A stretch of 64,000 nucleotides of DNA from Flavobacterium sp. (GTDB taxonomy: Bacteria > Bacteroidota > Bacteroidia > Flavobacteriales > Flavobacteriaceae): contig NZ_JAMWYY010000005.1 in the NCBI RefSeq assembly GCF_024305175.1, positions 6,031 through 70,030 on the forward strand. The letters run 5' to 3'. The notes below the pieces were generated by a model, which searched no databases, was not told the DNA's origin, and saw nothing but the letters and a program-made list of their open reading frames with translations. The translations under genes were made by a program, and so were the position numbers. Positions 10,723-20,916 of the stretch are shown here, one piece after another. The stretch's first letter is position 1; each line of letters begins with the position of its first letter.

Positions 10723-11865
10723 ATGAAAATACTTTTAATAGGCGAGTACAGCAGATTACACAACTCCCTTAAAGAGGGGCTAATAAAGCTTGGGCATGAA
10801 GTATATATACTTGGTACAGGTGATGGTTTTAAAAACTACAGTATTGATTTTGATATATCGCCCCGGTTTACTAACAAAAACAAATTCTTTAAAAAAAGCA
10901 TAAATGTTTTAAAAAAGTTTACAGGAATTGACTTACATAAGGTTGAAACAGCAATACATTTTAAGCGCCTCATACCACAATTAAAAGGTTTTGACCACAT
11001 ACAGCTTATTAATTCTGACGCGCTGCAAACTTATCCCGCTTACCAGATTAAATTTTACAATAAGCTTTTACAAAATAATAGACAGATAAGCCTGTTGATA
11101 TGCGGTGATGAAACACCTATTGTAGATTATAACCTTAGTGGTAAATTAAAATATTCGGTATTATCACCTTACCTTGAGGACAAAAGCCTTGGAAAGTATT
11201 TTCAATATTCCCTTAAATATGCTACTGAAAGCTACAGGAGGCTTTTTGAATATGTTTCGCAACTAAGCAATGTGCTTATAACATCCGATCTTGATTATGA
11301 GCTACCCATGCGTAAAATGGGATTTACAACTACATTTATACCCAACCCAATAAATACTGATAAGCTCAATTATATTGAAACCGTTATTAATGAAAAAATT
11401 ATAATCTTTTTAGGCATAAACAGGCTTAGTTACTTAAAAAAAGGTATTGCATATTTTGAAGAAGCCCTAAAGATAATAAGTACAAAATATGCCGATAAAG
11501 TAGAGATAATTGTTACTGAAAATATTCCGTATGCAGAATACATAAAACTATATGACAGCGCCCATATATTACTGGATCAGGTGTATGGTTATGACCAGGG
11601 ATATAATGCACTGGAAGCAATGGCAAAAGGTAAGGTTGTATTTACAGGAGCAGAGACTGAATTTACAGAACACTACAACTTAAAAGAAACGGTTGCAATT
11701 AATGCAGTGCCTGATGCAAAACAAATTGTTTATCAACTTTCTTACCTGATAGAAAACCCAAAAAAGATTATAGAAATTAGTAAAAATGCCCGCAGTTTTA
11801 TTGAAAGGGAGCACGGTTACATTAAAATAGCAGAACAGTATTTAAAGGCATGGGGATTAAAATAG
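10723..11865 (+). CDS. glycosyltransferase (GT-B, group 1-like)
   Basis: MKILLIGEYSRLHNSLKEGLIKLGHEVYILGTGDGF; YDQGYNALEAMAKGKVVFTG C-terminal motif; start refined from 10657. Confidence 0.75.
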   Translation: MKILLIGEYSRLHNSLKEGLIKLGHEVYILGTGDGFKNYSIDFDISPRFTNKNKFFKKSINVLKKFTGIDLHKVETAIHFKRLIPQLKGFDHIQLINSDALQTYPAYQIKFYNKLLQNNRQISLLICGDETPIVDYNLSGKLKYSVLSPYLEDKSLGKYFQYSLKYATESYRRLFEYVSQLSNVLITSDLDYELPMRKMGFTTTFIPNPINTDKLNYIETVINEKIIIFLGINRLSYLKKGIAYFEEALKIISTKYADKVEIIVTENIPYAEYIKLYDSAHILLDQVYGYDQGYNALEAMAKGKVVFTGAETEFTEHYNLKETVAINAVPDAKQIVYQLSYLIENPKKIIEISKNARSFIEREHGYIKIAEQYLKAWGLK

Positions 11866-11889
11866 AACAGCCAGCATGAGCCGGCTGTT
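11866..11889. terminator. possible hairpin between convergent genes
   Basis: AACAGCC-(10 nt)-GGCTGTT; no strong T-tract. Confidence 0.3.
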
Positions 11890-11910
11890 AGGATGATTAA
11901 AATAGCATAA

Positions 11911-13839
11911 TTACTGCTTTATAAACTTAATTGTTTCTAAATAGTTATTTCCGGATAATTTCACAATATACATTCCTGAAGCTAAATCAGGTATAGCAAC
12001 TGTAAAGTTACCCAGTTTACCTTTGTCAGCAAATACTCTTTTACCATACAAATCATAAACTTCAATTGAAACGTTTCCGGTAGCATCTCCGGCTAAGCTT
12101 ATTTCAAATGTTCCGTTGTTGGGGTTAGGGTATAATTTAGTTTTTGTATTTGTTGCAGAAACTTTATCAATAGAGGATGACTTTTCAGCAAAACCTGCCG
12201 GCCTGCCACTACCTACACATACCTGAACAGCAGAATCAATTTTCAAATCAACATAACCATCTGCGTTAGGTTTTAAATCTGTATTAGTCAAAACTTCAAT
12301 TTCATTTTTAGCAGTAAAATCTGCTGTACATTTATCCCTGAAGGTTTGATTAGAGATTGTAAGTTTATTATTGATATGAGCCAGGTTAAAATCAAACCTG
12401 TAAAAATCCTGACCATCAATCAAAGCATTACCGGTATCTGACTTCATTTCATAAGTAAACTCAACAGCATCACCTGTTTCCAGTTTACCTGAACCTGATT
12501 CTCCTGCAAATGGTTCATTTCCTTGTATACTTTCAAGATTCATAGAAGTTAATTGTAATATATCTTCAACTTCATCAGCTAATAAGCATTCATTTATTGA
12601 AAACATTAGTCCAACTGTACCTGCAACATGAGGCGCTGCAGCTGAAGTGCCTCCCGCTTCTTGATATTCGCCTACATTTTCTTCGACCCAAATACCATAT
12701 CTAAAAATTCTATATCCAGGTGCACAAATATCAACTAGGTCGTTAGTAGTATGAGCATACTCAAGCCCTAAAGGTCCATTCCCTTGATAATCTGTGACAA
12801 CATTCGGTGATATCATATCTTTAACAAATCTCGAGATTTCTCCATAATTATTCCAATCCCAATATTCTACCTCTTCGCTCCAGTCATTTTTATGGTTAAC
12901 ACTAAGAACAGAAATGACGTGATCGTAAGAAGCAGGTACTGCATAACACACACCACCGGGATACGTATATGAATTATAATTACCGGCACCAGCTACAATT
13001 ACAACATTTTTATTATGAACTTCATTAATTATACTATTAGAAGTTTGTGGAGCTTGATTAGCAGCACTAAAAATCCAACTAACATTAATAACCTTTGCTC
13101 CTGCATACGCTAATTCTAACAAACCGTCTAATCCAGCCTTAGTTATTAATACTCCGCAGTCGGGGCAAACACCTGTAATTCCGTAATTATTATCTCCTTG
13201 AGCTGCAGCGATGCCTGTTACAGTTGTTCCATGTGTAGTATTTATGTCGTTATAATCATATGGATAATTTTGATATGGAGAAGGTGTAAGTATAACGGAT
13301 TTATCTTTCAAGTCATCATCATTAATGTTAACTTTTCCTACTTCGGATATACCTATTAAAACATCATTACTGCCTTTTGTGTAAAACCATGCAAATGGTG
13401 CTCCAATATAATCTAGATTAGATAAGTGAGCAACACCATTATTTGCGTATGGGCTACTCGATCCATAATCATTAGTATAAACTTCAGATACTGATTCAAT
13501 AGTTAAATCAGTTATATCCTCTGCCCATAAATATAGATTTGGAAAACTTTTAATGATATCACTAATGAGAGATTTATTATAGCTGCTAACTTGAAAAATA
13601 CTTAAATTATCCTCTCTTCTGGATGAAGGAAAAGCCTGAGAAAATTCTATGACTTTATAATTTGAAAAAAAAGATTTCTCTTCAAGATTTGTACCTTTGT
13701 AAATTAATAGATTCCCTTCAGATTTAAATTTTGGAGCTTCAGAATAATGAGATAGCTGCACGTAAAAACTATATATTTTATTTTGGCTATACCCTGCTAT
13801 ACAGAATAAGCCAAAAATAATTATAAGTATACTTCTCAT
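11911..13839 (-). CDS. S8 (subtilisin-like) family serine peptidase with T9SS type A sorting domain
   Basis: Signal peptide; His motif THGTTVTGIAAA; Ser motif GGTSAAAPHVAG; C-terminal YPNPNNGTFEISL...IEVYDLYGKRVF...GMYIVKL type A CTD. Confidence 0.88.
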   Translation of the reverse strand: MRSILIIIFGLFCIAGYSQNKIYSFYVQLSHYSEAPKFKSEGNLLIYKGTNLEEKSFFSNYKVIEFSQAFPSSRREDNLSIFQVSSYNKSLISDIIKSFPNLYLWAEDITDLTIESVSEVYTNDYGSSSPYANNGVAHLSNLDYIGAPFAWFYTKGSNDVLIGISEVGKVNINDDDLKDKSVILTPSPYQNYPYDYNDINTTHGTTVTGIAAAQGDNNYGITGVCPDCGVLITKAGLDGLLELAYAGAKVINVSWIFSAANQAPQTSNSIINEVHNKNVVIVAGAGNYNSYTYPGGVCYAVPASYDHVISVLSVNHKNDWSEEVEYWDWNNYGEISRFVKDMISPNVVTDYQGNGPLGLEYAHTTNDLVDICAPGYRIFRYGIWVEENVGEYQEAGGTSAAAPHVAGTVGLMFSINECLLADEVEDILQLTSMNLESIQGNEPFAGESGSGKLETGDAVEFTYEMKSDTGNALIDGQDFYRFDFNLAHINNKLTISNQTFRDKCTADFTAKNEIEVLTNTDLKPNADGYVDLKIDSAVQVCVGSGRPAGFAEKSSSIDKVSATNTKTKLYPNPNNGTFEISLAGDATGNVSIEVYDLYGKRVFADKGKLGNFTVAIPDLASGMYIVKLSGNNYLETIKFIKQ

Positions 13840-13841
13840 AA

Positions 13842-14774
13842 TTATTGTTTTTTAATTTGACTCTTAAGCTCCTGAACCTGTTTGTTAAGCTCAATAGTAT
13901 AAAGTGTAAGCTCTTCAATTTTTTGCAGTAAAAGCTTATTCATTTCTCCAAGCTCTATACCTTTTTCTTCAACTTCTGCTGCTGAAGGTATATCAATTAA
14001 ATGTCCTTTCTCTACTATATGCTTTTCAACCTCTTCAAGTGTTGGCAGTTTATAATCTTCTTCAAATACATAGTCTGCCCATGTAGTATATACTTTAACA
14101 CGATGTGCTCTTATATTACCATTTACAGATAGTCTGTATGTATCTGTACCATCTGAAAATGAAGTTGTACCTATACCTAGAAATGAATTTTCTTTTGGCA
14201 AAGTTACTTGTACTAAGTTATTTCCGTCATCTGTAATACTAAAGTTAGTTTGCTGGCTACCATCATACAGTGTCATATAAGAACTACCATTTACGTTAGC
14301 CCAAAATCTATATCTTGATTTATACGATTGATCCTGAACAGTAAAAAAAACAGCAGCAGGATTTAAATTAGAAGGAGGATATTCATAAAAACCAAAAGTA
14401 CGTGCATTTGAGGTGGCATTTAGTAATGACCCAGCAGAAATAACTCTACACATATTACTCATTTCATCCCATGAATTAAAATTTTGCGTTTGAAGAGGGT
14501 TTGAAAAAGCAGTTGTAAAAATACCGCGTGTACTTTTTATATTTCCATTTACATCTAACATTTCAGATGGTGAGGTAGTATTAACTCCTACTAAACCTGT
14601 TGTGCCGTTAATAAACATCCCCCCAGCTGAAGAGGGCTGAAAATAAAGATAGTTCCCAGCAAGTCTGACCGTCCTGTTGGAATTTAGAGTACCGTTACCA
14701 GTGTAAATTGTAGTTTGTGCAGTAATTGCAAAAGCAGAGCCAAGCAGCATAGCTGCAAAGAGAAATTTTTTCAT
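13842..14774 (-). CDS. exported tail-fibre-like/surface protein with C-terminal coiled coil
   Basis: Signal peptide MKKFLFAAMLLGSAFAITAQ; GLVGVNTTSPSEMLDVNGNI repeat typical of Bacteroidota tail-fibre-like surface proteins; coiled-coil C-terminus; 2 bp from the S8 peptidase gene. Confidence 0.55.
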   Translation of the reverse strand: MKKFLFAAMLLGSAFAITAQTTIYTGNGTLNSNRTVRLAGNYLYFQPSSAGGMFINGTTGLVGVNTTSPSEMLDVNGNIKSTRGIFTTAFSNPLQTQNFNSWDEMSNMCRVISAGSLLNATSNARTFGFYEYPPSNLNPAAVFFTVQDQSYKSRYRFWANVNGSSYMTLYDGSQQTNFSITDDGNNLVQVTLPKENSFLGIGTTSFSDGTDTYRLSVNGNIRAHRVKVYTTWADYVFEEDYKLPTLEEVEKHIVEKGHLIDIPSAAEVEEKGIELGEMNKLLLQKIEELTLYTIELNKQVQELKSQIKKQ

Positions 14775-14851
14775 GTTTAATAATTTTAATTAGACTTCTC
14801 CAAAAGTAACAAATACATTTATAACACCTAATTAATGAAAGATTTTTTATG

Positions 14852-16135
14852 TTATTCTTTTGTAAATATTTTTTTTCTGAAGACAGCAACAAGTACAATT
14901 AAATATATAAAATACGTAACTGCATGGCCCATCACTGCACCTTCAGATCCATATTGGCTTATTAGGTGTGTACTCGAAAAGTAGAGTATTCCGAGTGAGA
15001 ACAATTCAGCAAGTATAAATTGCCTTGTCATTTTTTTGGCAAAAAATTCATAACCAAGAATTAGTGAACATGCTTTAAAAAAATCTCCCAAAAGTTGCCA
15101 CGAAAATAATTTTCCCATAGGTAGGAAATCGCCGTTAAAAAGTACTAGAATTATAAAGTGCCTTAATAAATAAATCATCAACAAGCCGAACGCAAATACC
15201 GGAATTATAGTGGTATAATAACTTTTAAAAACAGCGTTGGTTTCCTTATCAGTATTTGATGATGAAAGTTTTGGAAAAAAATATACTGTCAGCAATGTTG
15301 AAACAAACATGAAATAGAAGAATGAAATTCTATTGACAGCTTCCCAAAGCCCTGCTTCTTCACTGCTGTAATCAAACATAATCTGTGTTCGTATGGATAT
15401 TATTACCAAAGGTGATATTAACGCCGTAACCAAACTCATTGCACTATAAGATAAAAGTCCTCTAAATACAGGCTTACTGAAATTCGATAACTTTAGATAC
15501 TTCATTCCCCCTGTTTTTTTAGTTAATAGGTAAAAGGTTAGGAAAAAAAGTAATGACGGTGAAACTAAAAGACCTAAAAGGGCACCGGAGATAGCGAATT
15601 GCCATATTAAAAAACCTGAAATTATGACACCTGCCATATTTCCTGCTACGTTTATTTTTATAACATCTTTATAACGGCTCATGCCGTTTAGTACTCCAAT
15701 AAAAACCAGATTACCTGCATACATAGGCAATGCAAATGCCATTACACGAAAAATCCAGACACAATTACTATTATTACCAAAAAAAACTTTGTTTAGTTCT
15801 GCTGCAAATAGTAAAATTAAAATACCTACTAATAAAACTGCTGCCAGCACTGAAAAAAATACTGTTGATATTACTTTGTATTGCTCAGTTTTATTTTTTT
15901 GATTTTCCGCAATGTATTTTATTATCCCATTTTCGAAACCAAGCATGCTGAATACTTCTGCCTGCCTGATAAAATTCCTGAAATTACCTACCAGTGCCAA
16001 ACCCGAAGGGCCAATAAAAATTGCAATTATTTTTGAAGAAATAAGTCCGCCTGCTATTTTAACCAATACACTTAAAGCATTTAATGACGAAACTTTAAAT
16101 ACCGGGTTAGCAGTTATAGACTTTATAAATTTCAA
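14852..16135 (-). CDS. oligosaccharide flippase family protein (Wzx/O-antigen translocase-like)
   Basis: 427 aa polytopic; SLNALSVLVKIAGGLISSKIIAIFIGPSGLALVGNFRNF N-terminus is typical of O-antigen translocases. Confidence 0.82.
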   Translation of the reverse strand: MKFIKSITANPVFKVSSLNALSVLVKIAGGLISSKIIAIFIGPSGLALVGNFRNFIRQAEVFSMLGFENGIIKYIAENQKNKTEQYKVISTVFFSVLAAVLLVGILILLFAAELNKVFFGNNSNCVWIFRVMAFALPMYAGNLVFIGVLNGMSRYKDVIKINVAGNMAGVIISGFLIWQFAISGALLGLLVSPSLLFFLTFYLLTKKTGGMKYLKLSNFSKPVFRGLLSYSAMSLVTALISPLVIISIRTQIMFDYSSEEAGLWEAVNRISFFYFMFVSTLLTVYFFPKLSSSNTDKETNAVFKSYYTTIIPVFAFGLLMIYLLRHFIILVLFNGDFLPMGKLFSWQLLGDFFKACSLILGYEFFAKKMTRQFILAELFSLGILYFSSTHLISQYGSEGAVMGHAVTYFIYLIVLVAVFRKKIFTKE

Positions 16136-16141
16136 TTGAAT

Positions 16142-17107
16142 CTATATTAAAACGTTATCAAGCAGCTTATACGAATCTGTTGTTACACTGTAAAAATCTT
16201 GGGGAAATATAGAGCAGCCAAGTTCTTCTTTCTGCTTTAGTAACCCGCTGTTATAACTTTCTCCATCATTTACAGTACCCATATCAAAAGCGTTTTTTTT
16301 GTCAGAAAAATACTTTATAAGAGTGATAAATAAATAATCTAGAGCTCTCAGTTTTTCTCCGGTTTCTGTTGTAGCACCATATTGAGATTTCACAACATTA
16401 TCGGTTATAAACAATGTTATACCTGCCATAATACTATTTTCATGATATATATTATACTGAATAATATTTTCAGGAAATCTTCTATGCAACAGTTTAATTT
16501 CTTCAAGTGTATGTACAGGTTTAACATCATAACGAGATTTAAGCCTTGGAATGAGAACTTTATTCCAAAACACATCAAAATTATTATCAGCCTCAATTCT
16601 AAAACCTGATGTTGCAAGCCTCTTGAAGTGCTTAATTTTACTTTTAGATATTATATATTCTTTGGTGTAATCAATTGCAAGATTCATTAATCTTTTTTCA
16701 AATCTTGCATCATTATAATTCAGCAGAAGTTCACTCTCAAAACTTGGTGTTTTATGATATATCGATGGAATACTTTTTATATAAATTAATCTAATTTGAT
16801 TTTCCTGTAAAAATTTAAGAAGTAATGCATAGAGATATTTAACTTTTTCATATCCGTAGTTTTTCGTCAATACTATACCCCCATACGTTAACCCTTGGTG
16901 AGAATATACAACACCCCCTACCCTGTTGGCGGGTAAAACGGCGACAAGTTTGTTCTTTTCAAACACAAGCAAGGAGAAATCAGTAAATCTGTCGCTGTGA
17001 TACTCCATATAATCACGGTGGAATAAAAAAGTCCCATTCTTGGAGTTGGCCACAAAATCATTCCATTGCGTATAATATGTCGGGGTGTATTGCGCTATGC
17101 TATACAT
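16142..17107 (-). CDS. FemAB/GNAT-like acyltransferase
   Basis: QWNDFVANSKNGTFLFHRDYMEYHSDRF N-terminus and LRALDYLFITLIKYFSDKKNAFDMGT motif of FemAB-like proteins in glycan clusters. Confidence 0.7.
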   Translation of the reverse strand: MYSIAQYTPTYYTQWNDFVANSKNGTFLFHRDYMEYHSDRFTDFSLLVFEKNKLVAVLPANRVGGVVYSHQGLTYGGIVLTKNYGYEKVKYLYALLLKFLQENQIRLIYIKSIPSIYHKTPSFESELLLNYNDARFEKRLMNLAIDYTKEYIISKSKIKHFKRLATSGFRIEADNNFDVFWNKVLIPRLKSRYDVKPVHTLEEIKLLHRRFPENIIQYNIYHENSIMAGITLFITDNVVKSQYGATTETGEKLRALDYLFITLIKYFSDKKNAFDMGTVNDGESYNSGLLKQKEELGCSIFPQDFYSVTTDSYKLLDNVLI

Positions 17108-17240
17108 TAAGCTTTGGTTTAAGATGTAAAAATATACCTTTTCTTTTAATAACTCAACCTGATTGCTTTATGTTGTTTTAGCTTAAAAAATTTGGTTTTA
17201 GTAAATAATTGCTAATTTTAAGCAAAAATCGCTAACCAAC

Positions 17241-20200
17241 GTGAAAATAAGACTATTATACACTATACTATTACTGCTTTCAGGGTACTTCGCTAATGCG
17301 CAGGATATATCATTATACCAGCAATTTAACGGACGGTACGACTTTACATTTGTAGGCAACACGCTTAACCCGGCCGAAAACAACCCAACGGCTACATGCA
17401 CTATAAATACATCATCATCGGAAGATTTAAACCTTAATCCCGATGATGAAGTTATTGCTGCTTACCTGTACTGGGCAGGCTCGGGTTTGGGCGATTTTGA
17501 TATAAAGCTTAACGGCACTGATATAACTGCTGAACGCGATTTTCCGCTAATGGCGCTGAATACCGACGGGCAGACACGGGCTTATTTCAGCGCCTTTGCA
17601 GATGTTACCGATTTAGTACAGGCAACCGGAAACGGAACCTATACAGTTTCAGAATTAGATCTTACTGCAGTAGTTGCAGAGCAGCTTTATTGCGGCATTA
17701 AAACCAACTTTGGCGGCTGGGCCATTATAGTATTTTACTACAACCCAAACCTGCCGCTTAACCAGCTTAACCTTTACGATGGGCTTCAATATGTACCGAC
17801 AGCAATTAATATAACACTGCCAAGCCTTAATGTTATTGATAATGTTGGGGCCAAGATTGGTTTCCTTGCTTGGGAAGGCGACTCTTCATTAGCTGTAACC
17901 GAAACCCTAAGTATCAATGGTAACCCGCTTAGTAATGCGCTTAATCCTGTAAATAATGCTTTTAACGGCACAAATAGTGTTACCGGGTCAAACACGCTGT
18001 ATAACATGGACCTGGACATTTATGATATACAAAACAATATAAACATTGGCGATGAAACTGCCGATATAACCCTGCAATCCGGTCAGGATTTTGTAATGAT
18101 AAATGCAATTGTTACCAAATTAAACAGCCAGTTACCCGATGCCACCATAACCATAGATAATGCAACAACAAGCTGTAATGCAGGTTTTTTTGAAGTAAGC
18201 TATACTGTATATAACACTAATAGTACTGATGTTCTACCGGCAGGTACCCCCATAACATTCTATGCTGACGGGCAACAGGCAGGCTCAGCCGTAACAGTGG
18301 GGGCACTGCCCATAGGAGGCAGTGAAAGTGGTACGGCAATAATTACCGTGCCGGCAGGCACACCACAGGATTTCGAGTTATTGGCTGTAGTAGATGACCA
18401 GGGCAACGGGCAGGGCGGTGTAGTAACTGAAACCGACGAAGAAAATAACTTGTTTATACTGGAAGTGTCACAAATACTTTCACCACCGCTACCGGCGGTA
18501 ATACCAAATGTTATAGGCTGTGATGATGGCTCAGGTTTAGCTGTTTTTGATTTTTCGGGTTATGAAGAGTCGCTTAAAACAGAACCGGAAGATGTAGTTA
18601 CATTCTATAATTCTGAAGCTGATGCAGGCGTACCACAAAATCCTATTACAAATACCTCAGCATTCCAGTCCACAACTAACCCACAGGAAATATTTGTAAG
18701 GGTTATAAATGAGGAAGGCTGTGTTTCTATTGGTTCTTTCCTTTTAGTAACAGACGATTGCCTTTATCCCGATGGGACTATTGTAATCAATAACTTAGAC
18801 CAAAGCTGCGATTCGCGTACCATAACCCTATCCTATACCGTAAATAATTTTGACAGCCAGGATATACTGCCTGCCGGAACTCCTATCGCTATTTATAATA
18901 ACGGTATATTAATAGCAACTGCCGCTACTTTGGCAGATATGCCAATTGGCGGTTCAGAGAGTGGTACGGTTACAGTAACCATACCGGGCAGCAATTTAAA
19001 CCTGAATATTACAATTGTTGTTGACGATACAGGAAACGGGCAGGGCATAGAAACGGAAACCGACGAAACCAATAATACCGCAACATTATCCGGTACGCTA
19101 TTCGTGAGTCCTGTTATAACAGAAGTACTGCCTAACCTGACCGAGTGTGAAACGGATAATGGAACTAACATAGGTATATTCGATTTTTCAGGTTACATAG
19201 CGCTGCTTCAAAATAACCCCTCAGATATGGTTACATTCCATACTACACAAAATGATGCCAACACGGGAGATAATGATATTGCAGACCCTTCCGCTTATAT
19301 TTCTGACGGCAATAATCCGCAAACCATTTACGTTAGGCTGGAAAATGAAAGCGGTTGCTACGACACCACCAGTTTTACTCTTACTGCCATTGACTGCCTT
19401 TTCCCTGACGCTACCATAACCATAGCGGATATTATTTTGCAGTGCGACAGCCGCATTGTAACAGTAGAATTTACGGTAAATAACTTCAATAGTTTTGATA
19501 TACTTCCCGGCGGGCTGCCAATATCAATTTATATAAACGGTACTTTTTTAGAATATGCCGAAACAATACTTGATATTCCTATTGGGGGCAGCGAGAGCAG
19601 CACTATCAGCCTTGTGATACCTGATGACATCCCACTCAATTTTGATTTGCTCTTTGTTGCAGATGATATTGGTGACGGTACAGGTATGGTGGTTGAAACG
19701 AATGAAATGAATAATACCGATTCGTCACTTGTATTGCTTCCGCTTTCACCAAGCCTGCAACAGCCGGAAAGTTTAGTATCCTGCAACATAGGCTTCGGGC
19801 TGGGAATATTCGACTTTTCCGCTTATGAAGAAACGCTTAAAACCCAACCGGGCGATACTGTTTATTTTTATGCCTCAGAAGCTGATGCCAACCAGGACAG
19901 CAACCGTATTTTAAATACTTCGGCTTATAATAGTACCGCTAACCCCCAGGAAATTTTTGTAAGGGTAGATAACCAGACCTGCTACAGCTTAACCTCATTC
20001 ATGCTCAGTACTAAAAAGTGCCCTCCTACCACTTACAACTATGTTACCCCTAACGGAGACGGCTATAATGATGCATTTTTTGTAGAAGGATTGCGTAATA
20101 TCTTCCTCAACTTTAAAATGAGTATCTACAACCGTTGGGGCAGCCTGGTATGGACGGGTAACCACAGTACCGCCGACTGGGATGGTATTGCAAGCGTAGA

Positions 20201-20315
20201 TAAAGTAGGGCCTGAAGGAAACACAGTGCCTGTTGGCACCTACTATTTTGTTTTAGAATTGAACGACCCAGAGTACCCTGAACCGATTGTAGGGTGGGTT
20301 TATGTAACAAAATAA
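17241..20315 (+). CDS. CARDB-like repeat surface protein with gliding-motility/T9SS type B C-terminal domain
   Basis: GTG start, signal peptide; three ~212-aa tandem units; TPNGDGYNDAFFVEGL...MSIYNRWGSLVW...GTYYFVLEL type B CTD. Confidence 0.88.
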   Translation: MKIRLLYTILLLLSGYFANAQDISLYQQFNGRYDFTFVGNTLNPAENNPTATCTINTSSSEDLNLNPDDEVIAAYLYWAGSGLGDFDIKLNGTDITAERDFPLMALNTDGQTRAYFSAFADVTDLVQATGNGTYTVSELDLTAVVAEQLYCGIKTNFGGWAIIVFYYNPNLPLNQLNLYDGLQYVPTAINITLPSLNVIDNVGAKIGFLAWEGDSSLAVTETLSINGNPLSNALNPVNNAFNGTNSVTGSNTLYNMDLDIYDIQNNINIGDETADITLQSGQDFVMINAIVTKLNSQLPDATITIDNATTSCNAGFFEVSYTVYNTNSTDVLPAGTPITFYADGQQAGSAVTVGALPIGGSESGTAIITVPAGTPQDFELLAVVDDQGNGQGGVVTETDEENNLFILEVSQILSPPLPAVIPNVIGCDDGSGLAVFDFSGYEESLKTEPEDVVTFYNSEADAGVPQNPITNTSAFQSTTNPQEIFVRVINEEGCVSIGSFLLVTDDCLYPDGTIVINNLDQSCDSRTITLSYTVNNFDSQDILPAGTPIAIYNNGILIATAATLADMPIGGSESGTVTVTIPGSNLNLNITIVVDDTGNGQGIETETDETNNTATLSGTLFVSPVITEVLPNLTECETDNGTNIGIFDFSGYIALLQNNPSDMVTFHTTQNDANTGDNDIADPSAYISDGNNPQTIYVRLENESGCYDTTSFTLTAIDCLFPDATITIADIILQCDSRIVTVEFTVNNFNSFDILPGGLPISIYINGTFLEYAETILDIPIGGSESSTISLVIPDDIPLNFDLLFVADDIGDGTGMVVETNEMNNTDSSLVLLPLSPSLQQPESLVSCNIGFGLGIFDFSAYEETLKTQPGDTVYFYASEADANQDSNRILNTSAYNSTANPQEIFVRVDNQTCYSLTSFMLSTKKCPPTTYNYVTPNGDGYNDAFFVEGLRNIFLNFKMSIYNRWGSLVWTGNHSTADWDGIASVDKVGPEGNTVPVGTYYFVLELNDPEYPEPIVGWVYVTK
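18132..20000 (+). repeat. three tandem ~636-bp coding repeats
   Basis: Units beginning (LP)DATITIDNATTSC, (YP)DGTIVINNLDQSC, (FP)DATITIADIILQC at ~18132, ~18768 and ~19404; each carries LP-GG/AGTPI, PIGGSES and NPQ-IFVRV motifs. Confidence 0.8.
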
Positions 20316-20316
20316 A

Positions 20317-20916
20317 TCATCTGCTTAACGGTGGTAAGGCCCATTTATAATAAACTGCCATTAGCCTTACGGCAATTATAATACCCGAAGTAAGCAGGTA
20401 CACAAGTGTTTGCGGCACGTTGAGCCATAACAGTAAAAAGAAAAGCATACCGCCCAGCAGGCAAATGGTTGCATAAATCTCTTTTCGGAAAATAACGGGT
20501 ATTTCGTTACATAGTATATCGCGTATTACACCGCCAAAGCAGGCCGTCATGGTACCAAGCGCAATGCATATAACCGGGTGCAGGGCTGCCTCCAGTCCTT
20601 TTTCGAGGCCTATCAGCGTAAAAACACCAAGACCGATAGTATCAAACAAAAATAAAGAAGTACGAAGCCTGTCCAGCTTTCTGCGGAACAGCAAAGCAAT
20701 AAAAAAACCTGCAATAATAACATATACATACGTCAGGTCGCGCATCCACCCTACGGGTGTACGCCCAATCAGGACATCGCGTAGTGTACCCCCACCCACT
20801 GCTGTTACAAAGGCAATGACGAAAACGCCAAACGGATCCATTTTTTTATTAATAGCCGTTAGCACGCCCGATATGGCAAACGCCATAGTACCCAAAACAT
20901 CCAGCAGGTGGAACAT
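20317..20916 (-). CDS. trimeric intracellular cation (TRIC)-type channel family protein (UPF0126)
   Basis: Duplicated GGGTLRDVLIGRTPVGWM / FGGVIRDILCNEIPVIF repeats of the UPF0126/YicG family. Confidence 0.88.
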   Translation of the reverse strand: MFHLLDVLGTMAFAISGVLTAINKKMDPFGVFVIAFVTAVGGGTLRDVLIGRTPVGWMRDLTYVYVIIAGFFIALLFRRKLDRLRTSLFLFDTIGLGVFTLIGLEKGLEAALHPVICIALGTMTACFGGVIRDILCNEIPVIFRKEIYATICLLGGMLFFLLLWLNVPQTLVYLLTSGIIIAVRLMAVYYKWALPPLSR

